Of a stretch of 64,000 nt of DNA, positions 19,449-28,602 are shown one piece after another. Made by a program: the position numbers and the translations under genes. Within the stretch, counting starts at the first letter, position 1; each line of letters starts with the position of its first letter. Under the pieces are notes generated by a model, which saw nothing but the letters and a program-made list of their open reading frames with translations, was not told the DNA's origin and ran no database searches. The DNA lies in the NCBI RefSeq assembly GCF_014850975.1, contig NZ_JACXST010000002.1, positions 1,612,001 through 1,676,000 of the forward strand. Reading direction: 5' to 3'. Source of the stretch: Methylomonas fluvii (GTDB lineage Bacteria > Pseudomonadota > Gammaproteobacteria > Methylococcales > Methylomonadaceae).

Positions 19449-19763
19449 TTACTTTCCAATAATCTGTAAACGGTTTTCCAGCTTGGCCGCCACCAAGGCA
19501 TCGTAATGCCGTTGCAGCATCGAATCGGTTGGCCGCGGAAATAAGGTTGCCTCAATCTCGCTTTGCAATTGCGTCAAAAAATGCCGTTTGAGAACCGAAT
19601 CCTCGGGCAGTCCCGGCACTGAACCACTGACATCGCCTACTGCTTTACTAGAGCCGCTGGATTTACCCGACTTTGTATAAGCCGACAGCATGTAACCCAA
19701 GGGCGCGAATGCGCAGGCAGCCACAATCAACATAATCAAACCAACCCATATCACTTCACTCAT
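19449..19763 (-). CDS. small membrane protein with AFAPLGY motif
   Basis: A 104-residue protein. One N-terminal membrane helix (about 4-26) contains MLIVAACAFAPLGYMLSAYT. A Ser/Gly linker and a C-terminal helical, cytoplasm-like region follow, with two similar DS-x-L-x-RH patterns (DSVLKRHFLTQL and DSMLQRHYDALV). AAGGTGATGAG precedes the ATG. The helix motif is shared with the 68-residue protein at 44576-44782, so the two are probably paralogues. Function is unknown. Confidence 0.65.
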   Translation of the reverse strand: MSEVIWVGLIMLIVAACAFAPLGYMLSAYTKSGKSSGSSKAVGDVSGSVPGLPEDSVLKRHFLTQLQSEIEATLFPRPTDSMLQRHYDALVAAKLENRLQIIGK

Positions 19764-20163
19764 CTCATCACCTTAATGACATTGCCAAAAAATCGGCGAC
19801 AGACTTTGGCATGCACCTGCCGCCCTCTTGAAAATCCCAGTGGTTTTCAATTGACCCGCAGCAATATCAATGCCATGGAACGCTATGCCCGCAAGCCTGG
19901 AAACACAAGGACTTTCAGGGGTGTGTCACAGTTTGTGTGTATTGTTTTGAGACAGGAATGCAACAAGATTGCAACATTCAGAAAAAATTGTCAGCGATAC
20001 AATTGCGGAAGTTTTCGTGGGGGCGATACCTTTCCCAGTAGCCGGCCTTTCTGATAAGGCAAAACATCCCGCTAGTACGTTAATGTTTTTCCTTTCGTAC
20101 TTCACGCATTGCCAGTGCCTCGGCAAATCGGCATGCAAACCCAATACGCACGCCCATTCTGAC
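19764..20163. other. intergenic region, no gene recognised
   Basis: These 400 bp precede the AFAPLGY gene and follow the end of the LysR gene. Short frames on both strands lack ribosome sites and protein-like composition. It must contain the promoter of the small membrane protein. No RNA family was recognised. Confidence 0.45.
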
Positions 20164-21093
20164 TCAAGCCTTACCGCTTGTTGTTGAAACCTGATCAACG
20201 TCCGAAACCCTTGATTCAGACGAACCAGCCAGCAAATCCTTGACTAAAGCATTAGGGAAACGCCGGCTCGGTGTGATGGCATAAAAACGCTCGCGAATAT
20301 CCGCGATACGGTAGCGTTCCACCAACAGGCCTTGGCGCAATTCATCCAAAACAACAACCGGCGGCACCAGAGTCAAATGGCCGGATTCGCGGGCCAGCAA
20401 GCGCAACATCGCCATGTCATCCACTTCGGCCACCACAATGGGCCTCACACCGGCTTGTTCCAGCAAAAAATCGAACGCAGCCCTAATTTCGCTTTCAATG
20501 CTCGGTAACAGCAGTGGTCTGCCATGCAGATCCTGCGGAAATTGAAACGGCAGATTGTCGGCGCTGGGTTTACCGACCAGGCTGACCGGCTGTTCGTCCA
20601 ACAAATGGCAGTGCCAGTTGGTTTGCGCATCGCGTGGTACCGGCCGGTTGGATAACACTAAATCGATGGTGTGGGTGTGCATTTGTGCCAGCAATTCGCG
20701 CAGGCCACCAGAATGCAACACCAGTTCGACATCGCTGCGCTGGACTAAGGAGCGGACCAGCTCCAGCTGAAAATTACGCGACAGCGTAGACACCGCACCA
20801 ATCCGCAATAACTGCCGTTCGCCAGCCGAACGGCCATGCATCAAGCTGATCAATTCATCCCCGGCGCGAAAGATGGCGTTGGCGTAATCCAAGGCAATCC
20901 GCCCGGCTTCGGTTAATTGCAAGCGTTTGCCTTCGCGCTCGAACAACTTTTGCCCAAACGACTCTTCGAGCTGACGCAATTGAATACTCAGCGCCGACTG
21001 CGACACATGCAAGCGCTCAGCTGCCCGCGTCAGATTGTTTTCGTTGGCGATCATCCAGAAATAACGCAGATGGTGATAGTTCAGCGAGGCCAT
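20164..21093 (-). CDS. LysR-family transcriptional regulator (NhaR-like)
   Basis: A 309-residue regulator. The N-terminal winged helix-turn-helix (residues 5-62) has AAERLHVSQSALSIQLRQLEE. A periplasmic-binding-protein-like effector domain (about 90-295) follows. It is divergent from the dab operon with a 100-bp AT-rich spacer before the leader ORF. LysR genes adjoin dab genes in several autotrophs, so control of inorganic-carbon uptake in response to a metabolite or CO2 limitation is likely. The effector is not evident. Confidence 0.9.
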   Translation of the reverse strand: MASLNYHHLRYFWMIANENNLTRAAERLHVSQSALSIQLRQLEESFGQKLFEREGKRLQLTEAGRIALDYANAIFRAGDELISLMHGRSAGERQLLRIGAVSTLSRNFQLELVRSLVQRSDVELVLHSGGLRELLAQMHTHTIDLVLSNRPVPRDAQTNWHCHLLDEQPVSLVGKPSADNLPFQFPQDLHGRPLLLPSIESEIRAAFDFLLEQAGVRPIVVAEVDDMAMLRLLARESGHLTLVPPVVVLDELRQGLLVERYRIADIRERFYAITPSRRFPNALVKDLLAGSSESRVSDVDQVSTTSGKA

Positions 21094-21195
21094 TTATACA
21101 TTAATAAAAAAGAACATTTAGATTAAATACATATATTGGATGAATTAATAGCCGATTGCTAGCATGACCTTACTCTTAACACTTCGGAGATTCTC

Positions 21196-21282
21196 ATGAA
21201 CCGCACTATCCGCTGGGCAATCTTAGGTATCGAACAACGTAACAACACTACATTGTTAATTAGACAGGAGTTGCTGCCATGA
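21196..21282 (+). CDS. 28-codon leader ORF coupled to dabB
   Basis: The ORF starts MNRTIRWAILGIE and ends RQELLP; its TGA overlaps the dabB ATG (ATGA). GGAG lies 7 bases before its ATG. The overlap and good ribosome site suggest that its translation delivers ribosomes to dabB. The peptide is mildly hydrophobic and shows no run of one codon typical of attenuators. No family was recognised. Confidence 0.45.
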   Translation: MNRTIRWAILGIEQRNNTTLLIRQELLP

Positions 21283-22871
21283 CATCGTTGATCAGTTACT
21301 TGGCGGTTTCGACTCCGCTGCTGTTGTTTCTATCCGGCACCCCGTCCTCTGCCTGGGCGACGCGCCACCCGCAGCAAATGGGCAAACTGTGCGGGACTTT
21401 ATCCATCATGGCGGTGCTGACAGCCGGACTTTCCGGCGTCGGCATTTTTTCTCAGGCCTCATTGCCGGCTAGTGTCGCAGATAACGGCTTATACATCGAC
21501 AGACTCTCGGTCATGATGCTGATGCTGGTGGCGTTCATCGGGGCCGTGGTCATCCGCTATTCACGTCATTACCTGGATGGCGATCCTGGCCAGGGCCGGT
21601 TTTTCAAGTGGCTGGCCTGGACTATCGCGGCAGTGATGACCTTAGTCATCGCCGGCCATTTCATACTCTTTGTGCTGGCCTGGATTCTCACCAGCCTGTG
21701 TTTGCACAAATTGTTGTTGTTTTATCCGGAACGCCAGGGGGCTCGTATCGCCGCGCGCAAGAAGTTTATCTTCAGCCGCTTAGGCGATGGCGCGCTGATT
21801 TTGGCAGGGATTTGGCTGTATCAAGTCTTCGGTACGCTTGAATTCAAAGACTTGTTCGCACTTGCAGACCAACCGGTTGCGGACACCGGCTTATTGAACG
21901 CCGCCGCCTTTGCGCTGGTGATTGGCGCGATCATCAAATCGGCGCAGTTTCCATTTCACAGTTGGCTGCCGGAGGTAATGGAAACCCCAACGCCGGTATC
22001 GGCGCTGATGCACGCCGGCATCATCAACGCCGGCGGTTTTCTGGTAATCCGCATGAGCCACATCTTGGTCCAGGCGCCCGCCGCGCTGCACCTGCTGGCA
22101 GTCATCGGCACCATTACCGCGCTTTTTGGTTCATTGGTGATGCTGACCCAAACCAGTATCAAAAAATCGCTGGCCTTTTCCACCGTCGGCCAGATGGGTT
22201 TCATGATGCTGCAATGCGGACTCGGCGCATTTTCCTCGGCGATGCTGCACATCGTCGCCCACGCCTTGTACAAGGCCCACGCCTTTTTATCCAGCGGCAG
22301 CGTGGTGGACATTGCCAGGGCCGCCTGGGCGCCGGCACCTCGTGACCATCGCCATCCGGGCGAACTGTTACTAGCATTCATCGCGGCCTTGGCGTTGACG
22401 GTTGGCAGTGCCGGCTTGTTCGATCTGACCTTTAGGGAAGAACCCGGCATTGTGCTGTTGGGTGCCATCTTGCAAATGGCTTTGACCTATTTGCTTTGGA
22501 ATGCCTTGGCCCATCAAACCGGCCCCGCGCAAATCGGCAAAGCGCTGATGGTTGCCGCTGGTGTAAGCCTACTGTATTTCGCCCTGCAAACCGGTTTCTT
22601 GCACTTACTGCGCGCTGACATTGCCGGCCAGATGCCGATAGACAGCCTGTTCGATAGTGTATTGCTAACCATCGTCCTGGCAGGCTTTTTTACCATTTTG
22701 ATGTTACAGATTCAGTACCCCGGCCCGGCGGCGGCCAAGGTTTGGCAAGCAGCCTACGTGCATATCTACAACGGCTTTTACATCAGTACCCTGGCCAACC
22801 GCATGATTCAGCGGTATGGGTCAAAATCCGTCAGTCTTAGCCATCGTCACTCTGGAGGAATGCAGCCATGA
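21279..22871 (+). CDS. dabB: DAB inorganic-carbon transporter membrane subunit DabB
   Basis: A 530-residue, about 14-helix protein of the NuoL/Mrp antiporter family (Proton_antipo_M). Conserved features are the lysine in IKSAQFPFHSWLPEVMETPT (about 225-243), the following SALMHAGIINAGGFLVIRMS and the lysine pair in TQTSIKKSLAFSTVGQMGFM. With DabA it forms the DAB complex, in which an ion gradient is thought to drive hydration of CO2 to bicarbonate in the cytoplasm. It overlaps the leader ORF and dabA by ATGA junctions, so expression is tightly coupled. Confidence 0.9.
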   Translation: MTSLISYLAVSTPLLLFLSGTPSSAWATRHPQQMGKLCGTLSIMAVLTAGLSGVGIFSQASLPASVADNGLYIDRLSVMMLMLVAFIGAVVIRYSRHYLDGDPGQGRFFKWLAWTIAAVMTLVIAGHFILFVLAWILTSLCLHKLLLFYPERQGARIAARKKFIFSRLGDGALILAGIWLYQVFGTLEFKDLFALADQPVADTGLLNAAAFALVIGAIIKSAQFPFHSWLPEVMETPTPVSALMHAGIINAGGFLVIRMSHILVQAPAALHLLAVIGTITALFGSLVMLTQTSIKKSLAFSTVGQMGFMMLQCGLGAFSSAMLHIVAHALYKAHAFLSSGSVVDIARAAWAPAPRDHRHPGELLLAFIAALALTVGSAGLFDLTFREEPGIVLLGAILQMALTYLLWNALAHQTGPAQIGKALMVAAGVSLLYFALQTGFLHLLRADIAGQMPIDSLFDSVLLTIVLAGFFTILMLQIQYPGPAAAKVWQAAYVHIYNGFYISTLANRMIQRYGSKSVSLSHRHSGGMQP

Positions 22872-25449
22872 ACTCAGCCGTATTGTCACTTAAAACACCG
22901 CACGCATTCGATGATGCCGAGATAGCTGGCGTTGCCGATGGCACGAATCCCTACCAGAACCCGGATATACTTGCCGCCGTTGAAAGCGCCTGCGCCCGCA
23001 TCGCCCCGTTGTGGCCGTTGCAACAGTTCGTCGCGGTCAATCCGTTTCTGGGGCTAACTGAGCGCGGCTTTGCTGATGCTTGTAAATTCAGCGCACGGAT
23101 GGGCCAAGGCGAGATGCTGATGCCGGCGAGTTTCTACGCCGACCAATACCGGCTGGGCTACATTCAAGAGGCGGACATCAGCCAGGCATTGCAATTAACC
23201 GGCAGCAAATTGTCCCTTAAGCAATGCCTACTCGACTTGCAGGATTTGCCTAACCAGGATACCGCTTTGCCAGGCAATCCCTGCTACACGCTGGCGGAGC
23301 ATCTCGATGCCCTGCGCGGCACTCAATGGTCGCTATTGATTACCGACGAGATTTCCAAATGGTGCGCGGCTTACTTCGATCAAGGCCAGTCAGCATGGCG
23401 CATGCCCTGGCGGGGGCTGCCACTTTATACCGCGTGGCGCCGGGCGGCGGCCTTTGATCGCACGCCGGAATTGGCGGGCCTGTCATCGTTTCGGCAGACG
23501 ATCAGCGCCTTACCGGAACAAGCCAGCGTAGCCGTCTCACAAATCCTGACCGCGATGGGTTTGCCCGGTGACAGACTGGACGACGTCTGTCATCGGCAAT
23601 TGCTAACGGTCGCCGGCTGGAGCGCTTGGGTGCGTTACCAACACTGGCAAACCAGCCTGGAACAAAGCCAAGAGGCGTTGCTGCAACTCCTGGCCATACG
23701 CCTGAGCTATGACTATGCGCTGTTGTCTGCGCTGGCAAGCCCTCAGGAAATACAGACCTGGCGGAGCCAATGGCAAGACTCGCCGCAATCAAGTACCCAT
23801 GCCAACTTAGCGCTTGAAGTACGCCATGTTATGCAATGGGCTTACGAATTGGCCAAACAGCGGCCGCTGTTCGACAAACTCGCTTCCGGGATTGCAGCCA
23901 CAAGTGCCGGTCATGCCGACCGGAAAAACCTGCAGGCGGTATTTTGTATCGACGTGCGTTCGGAGATTTATCGGCGTTCCCTGGAGATGCAATCCAATAC
24001 CATCGAGACCTTGGGCTTTGCCGGCTTCTTCGGTTTCCCCATCGAATACATCGCGCTGGGGCATCATCACGGCCAGCCGCAATGTCCGGTACTACTGAAG
24101 CCTGCATTCCGGATTCGGGAAAGCGTCATCCATGCCGATGTCGGCGAACTACGCGACATCTTGGAAAAACGCTGGCTGCGCAAGCGTTTAAACAGGCTTT
24201 GGAAGGGCTTTAAAAATTCCGCAGTGTCTTGCTTCTCCTACGTGGAAATTTCCGGTCTGAGCTTCGCCGGCAAATTGCTCAGCGACAGCCTGGGTTTGAC
24301 CCGGCCGGTGGTGAAACCAGGTATCGCCGGACTGGACAAAGCCATCGTCCACCGCATCGGCCCGGTCATTACCCGTCAGCGCGGCCGTCTGATTGCCAAG
24401 GGACCGGTGGTCGAAACCGGCATTGCTTTGGGTGACCGCGTCGAACTGGCGCGCAAAGCCTTGCTGGGCATGAGTCTGACCGACGGTTTTGCCCGGCTGG
24501 TGTTGTTGTGCGGACACGGCAGTACCACCGTCAACAATCCGTATGCCGCCGGTCTCGATTGTGGCGCCTGCGGGGGCATAGCGGCGAAGCCAATGCCCGG
24601 GTCGCGGCAGCGGTGTTGAATGATCGCGAGGTCCGTGCCGGCCTGGCCGCGCAGGGATTAACTATCCCGAAAGACACCTGGTTTGTCCCCGGTTTACACG
24701 ACACAACCACGGATGAGGTGCGGCTGTTCGACCTTGACCAGATCCCGCATTGCTTCAGCGAAGACCTGTTGCTGTTACAGCGCTGGCTAAATCAAGCCTC
24801 ACAGCTGACGCGCCAGGAGCGCGCGCCGGGTTTGGGATTAGCCGGCCACGATGCCGCTACGCTGCTGAAAGCCATTACCCAGCGCAGCCGGGATTGGTCG
24901 CAGATTCGTCCGGAATGGGGCTTGGCGGGAAATACGGCCTTTATTGCCGCACCGAGACAACGCACGTATCACTTTGAGTTGAACGGCCGGGTATTTCTAC
25001 ACAATTACGATTACCGGCAAGACGCGGATACTGCGATTTTGAGTCTGATCATGAGCGCGCCGATGGTGGTGGCCAGTTGGATTAACCTGCAGTACTACGC
25101 ATCGACCGTGGATAACCGCCGCTTCGGCAGCGGTAACAAGGCCTTGCACAACGTGGTCGGCACGATCGGCATTCTGGAAGGCAACGGCGGCGACTTGCGC
25201 AGCGGTTTACCTTGGCAATCGTTACATGACGGTAAAACCCTGCGCCACGAGCCGGTGCGTTTGACCGTGGTTATCGAGGCACCGGCCGAGATGATTGAGC
25301 AAGTGTTGGCAAACCACGCCGAGGTTAGGCAATTGGTGGACAACCACTGGCTGCACCTGACACGCATCGACCCATTGGACAACCGCTGCTATCGCTATCT
25401 AAAACCGCAGCATTGGCAAGCCGTCACCGATTTTGGCAAGGAGATTTAA
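22868..25449 (+). pseudogene. dabA: DAB inorganic-carbon subunit DabA (DUF2309), apparent frameshift
   Basis: The cytoplasmic carbonic-anhydrase-like subunit of DAB. The 5' frame (22868-24619) has the putative zinc-site residues C360 and D362 in FCIDVRSE, H550 in LCGHGS and C565 in LDCGACGG. The frame breaks in the five-G run at 24572-24576. One extra G restores GGHSGEANARVAAAVLNDRE and an unbroken 860-residue protein ending at 25449, normal for DabA. All ligands lie before the break, but the last third would be lost. Either a recent one-base deletion or a base-calling error would explain this. GGAGGA precedes the ATG; cysD follows after 1 bp. Confidence 0.88.
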
Positions 25450-25450
25450 T

Positions 25451-26386
25451 ATGAACGGGCAAGCAAACAAACCCTTAAACCAGGCACACGCCGCGACGGA
25501 CCATCTGGACTTACTGGAAGCCGAGGCGCTATTCATCCTGCGCGAGGTAATTGCCGAATGTCGGAATCCGGTGCTGCTGTTTTCCGGCGGCAAGGATTCG
25601 GCAGTGCTATTACATCTGGCTTACAAGGCCTTTCATCCCGGGCGCATCGGCTGTGCGCTGCTGCACATCGATACCGGCCATAACTATAACGAGGTGATCG
25701 GCTACCGCGACCGCATGGCGGCGCGTTATGACTGCCAACTGTATGTGCGCGGCGTCGAGGATTCGATCCGCAAAGGCTCGGTACGGTTGCGGCATCCTTT
25801 GGAATCGCGCAATGCCTACCAATCGGTGACCTTGATGGAAGCGATCGCCGAGTTTGGCTTCGATGCCTGTCTGGGTGGCGCCCGACGTGACGAAGAGAAA
25901 GCGAGGGCCAAGGAGCGTATCGTCAGCGTGCGCGACGAATTCGGCCAATGGGAGCCCAAAAATCAGCGCCCGGAGCTTTGGTCTTTGTACAACACCCGCG
26001 TGGCGCTGGGCGACCATCTGCGGGTGTTCCCGATCTCGAATTGGACCGAACTGGACGTCTGGCAATACATCCAGCGCGAGGACATCGAACTGCCGGCGCT
26101 GTATTTCGCCCATGCCCGGCAAGTCGTGCGGCGTGGCGACATTCTGGTGCCGGTGACGCATCTGACACCCGCCCAAGCCGGCGATACCGTGGAAACCATC
26201 AGTTGCCGTTTTCGCACGGTCGGCGATATTTCCTGCACCGCGCCGGTGGCATCGTCAGCCAATAACGTCGCCGACATTATCGCCGAAACCGCGCAATGCC
26301 TGCTGACCGAACGCGGCGCCACCCGCCTGGACGACCGCGCTTCCGAAGCGGCCATGGAACAACGTAAAAAAGAGGGGTATTTCTGA
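25451..26386 (+). CDS. cysD: sulfate adenylyltransferase subunit 2 (CysD)
   Basis: A 311-residue PP-loop ATP-dependent enzyme. The motif LLFSGGKDSAVLLHLA lies near residues 37-52. LHIDTGHNY and the family block GGARRDEEKARAKERI follow, as does FPISNWTELDVWQYI. With CysN it forms adenosine 5'-phosphosulfate from ATP and sulfate, the first step of sulfate assimilation. The ATG at 25451 follows AAGGAG; it starts 1 bp after dabA and overlaps cysN (TGATG). Its position as the direct continuation of a dab operon is unusual. Confidence 0.95.
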   Translation: MNGQANKPLNQAHAATDHLDLLEAEALFILREVIAECRNPVLLFSGGKDSAVLLHLAYKAFHPGRIGCALLHIDTGHNYNEVIGYRDRMAARYDCQLYVRGVEDSIRKGSVRLRHPLESRNAYQSVTLMEAIAEFGFDACLGGARRDEEKARAKERIVSVRDEFGQWEPKNQRPELWSLYNTRVALGDHLRVFPISNWTELDVWQYIQREDIELPALYFAHARQVVRRGDILVPVTHLTPAQAGDTVETISCRFRTVGDISCTAPVASSANNVADIIAETAQCLLTERGATRLDDRASEAAMEQRKKEGYF

Positions 26387-27708
26387 TGAACGCACTGAGC
26401 TATGTGGCACTTGAAAGCCAATTTGACGAAGCGGAGCAAGCCGCTAATTCCGGGCTGCTGCGCTTTATCACCGCCGGCAGCGTGGATGATGGCAAGAGCA
26501 CGCTGATCGGTCGCTTGTTGTACGACACCGGCAACGTTGCCGCCGATCAATTGGCATCGATTCAAGCTACTTCCCAAAAACGTGGGCTGGCGGCCATCGA
26601 TTGGTCGCTGTTGACCGATGGCCTGATTGCTGAGCGGGAACAAGGCATTACGATTGATGTGGCCTACCGCTATTTCGCCACCGCGCGGCGGAAATTCATC
26701 ATTGGTGATGCGCCCGGCCACGAGCAATATACCCGCAACATGGTCACCGCCGCTTCCAGCGCCGATTCGGCCATTTTACTGGTCGACGCCAGGAAATGCG
26801 TCACCACCCAGACCCGCCGCCATGCCTATCTGGCGCATTTACTGGGTATCCGCGAGTTAGTGCTGGCAGTGAACAAGATGGATTTGGTGGATTGGCAGCC
26901 TGATGTTTACCAAGGCATCGTGGATACCTTCAACGCCTTCGTCAGTGCCTTGGGTCGTCATCATGTGCAAGCCATTCCGCTATCGGCATTAAACGGCACC
27001 AACGTGGCGACACGCGCGGAGGCGATTCCTTGGTATAACGGCCCCAGTTTACTGGAATACCTGGAAGCCGTGCCGGCCCGGCGCGATGCCGAGCAGGCCC
27101 CGCTAAGGCTGCCGGTGCAACGGGTGGTGCGGGTAATGCTGGGCAATGCCGCCAACGGTGCGAGCAACACGGAGTTTCGCGGTTATCAAGGCACACTGGC
27201 TTCGGGACAACTGGAAATTGGCGATGAAGTGGCGGTGTGGCCGAGCGGCCAGCGGGCACGCGTCACACGCTTGAATGTGGCCGAACAGGCATTGGCCGTG
27301 GCCAGCGCAGACCGTGCGGTGGTGGTGTCGCTGGATAGTGAAATCGATATTTCGCGCGGCGATATGCTGTCTAGCCCCGTGCAGCCGCCGCAGGTTGTGA
27401 AGACACTTACTGCCGATATTTGCTGGCTGTCCGAGCAGCCACTGCAAGCGCGGAGCAACTACCTGATTAAACATACCACCCGCACCGTGAATGTGTTTTT
27501 CGAGGAGCTGAGTTACCGGGTTGACGTCAACACGCTGGAACACCAAGCCACCCCAGAAACGGCGGTCATGAACGACATCCTGCGAGTTAAACTGAAATTG
27601 CAGCAGCCGCTGTTGGTCGATGCGTATGTCGATAATCGCACCACCGGCAGTTTCATCGTCATCGATCCGCTGTCTTTGCACACGGTAGCGGCTGGCGTGA
27701 TTATTTAA
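26386..27708 (+). CDS. cysN: sulfate adenylyltransferase subunit 1 (CysN)
   Basis: A 440-residue translational GTPase. G1 is AGSVDDGKSTLIGRLLYD (about 29-46), G2 is in EREQGITIDVAYRYF, G3 is DAPGHEQYTRNM and G4 is AVNKMDLV. Two beta-barrel domains follow. GTP hydrolysis drives APS formation by CysD. Its length excludes a fused CysC APS kinase, so that step must be encoded elsewhere. It overlaps cysD by TGATG. Confidence 0.95.
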   Translation: MNALSYVALESQFDEAEQAANSGLLRFITAGSVDDGKSTLIGRLLYDTGNVAADQLASIQATSQKRGLAAIDWSLLTDGLIAEREQGITIDVAYRYFATARRKFIIGDAPGHEQYTRNMVTAASSADSAILLVDARKCVTTQTRRHAYLAHLLGIRELVLAVNKMDLVDWQPDVYQGIVDTFNAFVSALGRHHVQAIPLSALNGTNVATRAEAIPWYNGPSLLEYLEAVPARRDAEQAPLRLPVQRVVRVMLGNAANGASNTEFRGYQGTLASGQLEIGDEVAVWPSGQRARVTRLNVAEQALAVASADRAVVVSLDSEIDISRGDMLSSPVQPPQVVKTLTADICWLSEQPLQARSNYLIKHTTRTVNVFFEELSYRVDVNTLEHQATPETAVMNDILRVKLKLQQPLLVDAYVDNRTTGSFIVIDPLSLHTVAAGVII

Positions 27709-27740
27709 TGCGATAGGGTCTAAAAACAGGAATCCCCCGA

Positions 27741-28376
27741 ATGAATTGGAACGAATATATGCAATTGCTGGCCGGCTTGATTTCGGTAGTCAATCCGATC
27801 AGTGCCATGCCGATTTTTCTGTCGTTGACGGCGACCAAATCAGCGGAGCAACGCCGGCAGACAGCAATAAGCACCGCATTTGCCGTGGCGATGGTGTTGT
27901 TCACTTCGCTGTTGGCTGGCGAACCTATCCTGAATTTCTTTGGTATCGGCTTGCCGGCCTTTCGGGTCGCGGGGGGACTGTTGCTGCTGTTGATGGGCAT
28001 ATCGATGCTGCGGGTCAGCGATGATCGTTCTCGGCACACGCCGGAAGAAGATGCCGAATCGCACGAAAAATCCTCGGTCGCGGTGGTGCCCTTGGCGATT
28101 CCGTTGTTGGCGGGGCCTGGCGCCATCAGCACCACTATCGTCTACGCCCATCGCGATTTGTCCTTGGCGCATTATTTGTTGTTCAGCGGTGTGATCGTAT
28201 CGGTCAGTGTCATCGTGCTGCTCATCCTGCTGCTGGCACCGCGCATTATCGCCGTGATGGGACAAACCGGCATGAACGTGGTGACGCGAGTGATGGGCTT
28301 GTTATTGACCTCCACTGCCGTCGAATTTATCGCCGGCGGCATCACGGAGCTATTTCCCGTTTTGGCGGGAGGCTAA
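27741..28376 (+). CDS. MarC/YhgN family integral membrane protein
   Basis: A 211-residue inner-membrane protein with six predicted helices. The family pattern is two inverted halves, each with an amphipathic N-P turn: VVNPISAMPIFLSLT near residue 17 and PLAIPLLAGPGAISTTIVYA near 117. The acidic loop DRSRHTPEEDAESHEKS lies between them. MarC proteins were once linked to multidrug resistance but have no secure substrate. It starts 32 bp after cysN with AGGA upstream, so it may be the last gene of that operon. Confidence 0.85.
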   Translation: MNWNEYMQLLAGLISVVNPISAMPIFLSLTATKSAEQRRQTAISTAFAVAMVLFTSLLAGEPILNFFGIGLPAFRVAGGLLLLLMGISMLRVSDDRSRHTPEEDAESHEKSSVAVVPLAIPLLAGPGAISTTIVYAHRDLSLAHYLLFSGVIVSVSVIVLLILLLAPRIIAVMGQTGMNVVTRVMGLLLTSTAVEFIAGGITELFPVLAGG

Positions 28377-28492
28377 GGATGCCGCTAAAAATAAGGTCCC
28401 GAAGCGTCTTGCCCGCCACACTGTTCCTGCTCGACTTGCATGGATGCAGGCACAATTGCCGAAAGCTCAGGCTAAGCGTGAACGGTTTGGAC

Positions 28493-28526
28493 CGAAGGAT
28501 GGCCGGATTTCCCCGCACATCCTTCG
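28493..28526. repeat. REP-like palindrome
   Basis: CGAAGGATG (28493-28501) and CATCCTTCG (28518-28526) form a 9-bp perfect stem, followed by ACAGGCT as in the repeat at 19397. GAACGG flanks it on both sides. It lies between the convergent marC and TonB-receptor genes and could also end transcription. Confidence 0.55.
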
Positions 28527-28602
28527 ACAGGCTATCTCACGGCGAACGGTTTTTAAGGGCCGGGTTAATAGATTTATCCGGAGCCTGAAAACCACCTCGA
28601 GA

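Noticed and set aside
24508-25449. independent second gene after dabA
   Set aside because: Its first codons are the dabA zinc-site region read out of frame (RTRQYHRQQSV); it is the 3' part of dabA after a one-base slip.
25610-26727. long minus-strand frames opposite cysD and cysN
   Set aside because: Shadows of well-recognised genes in a high-GC coding region.
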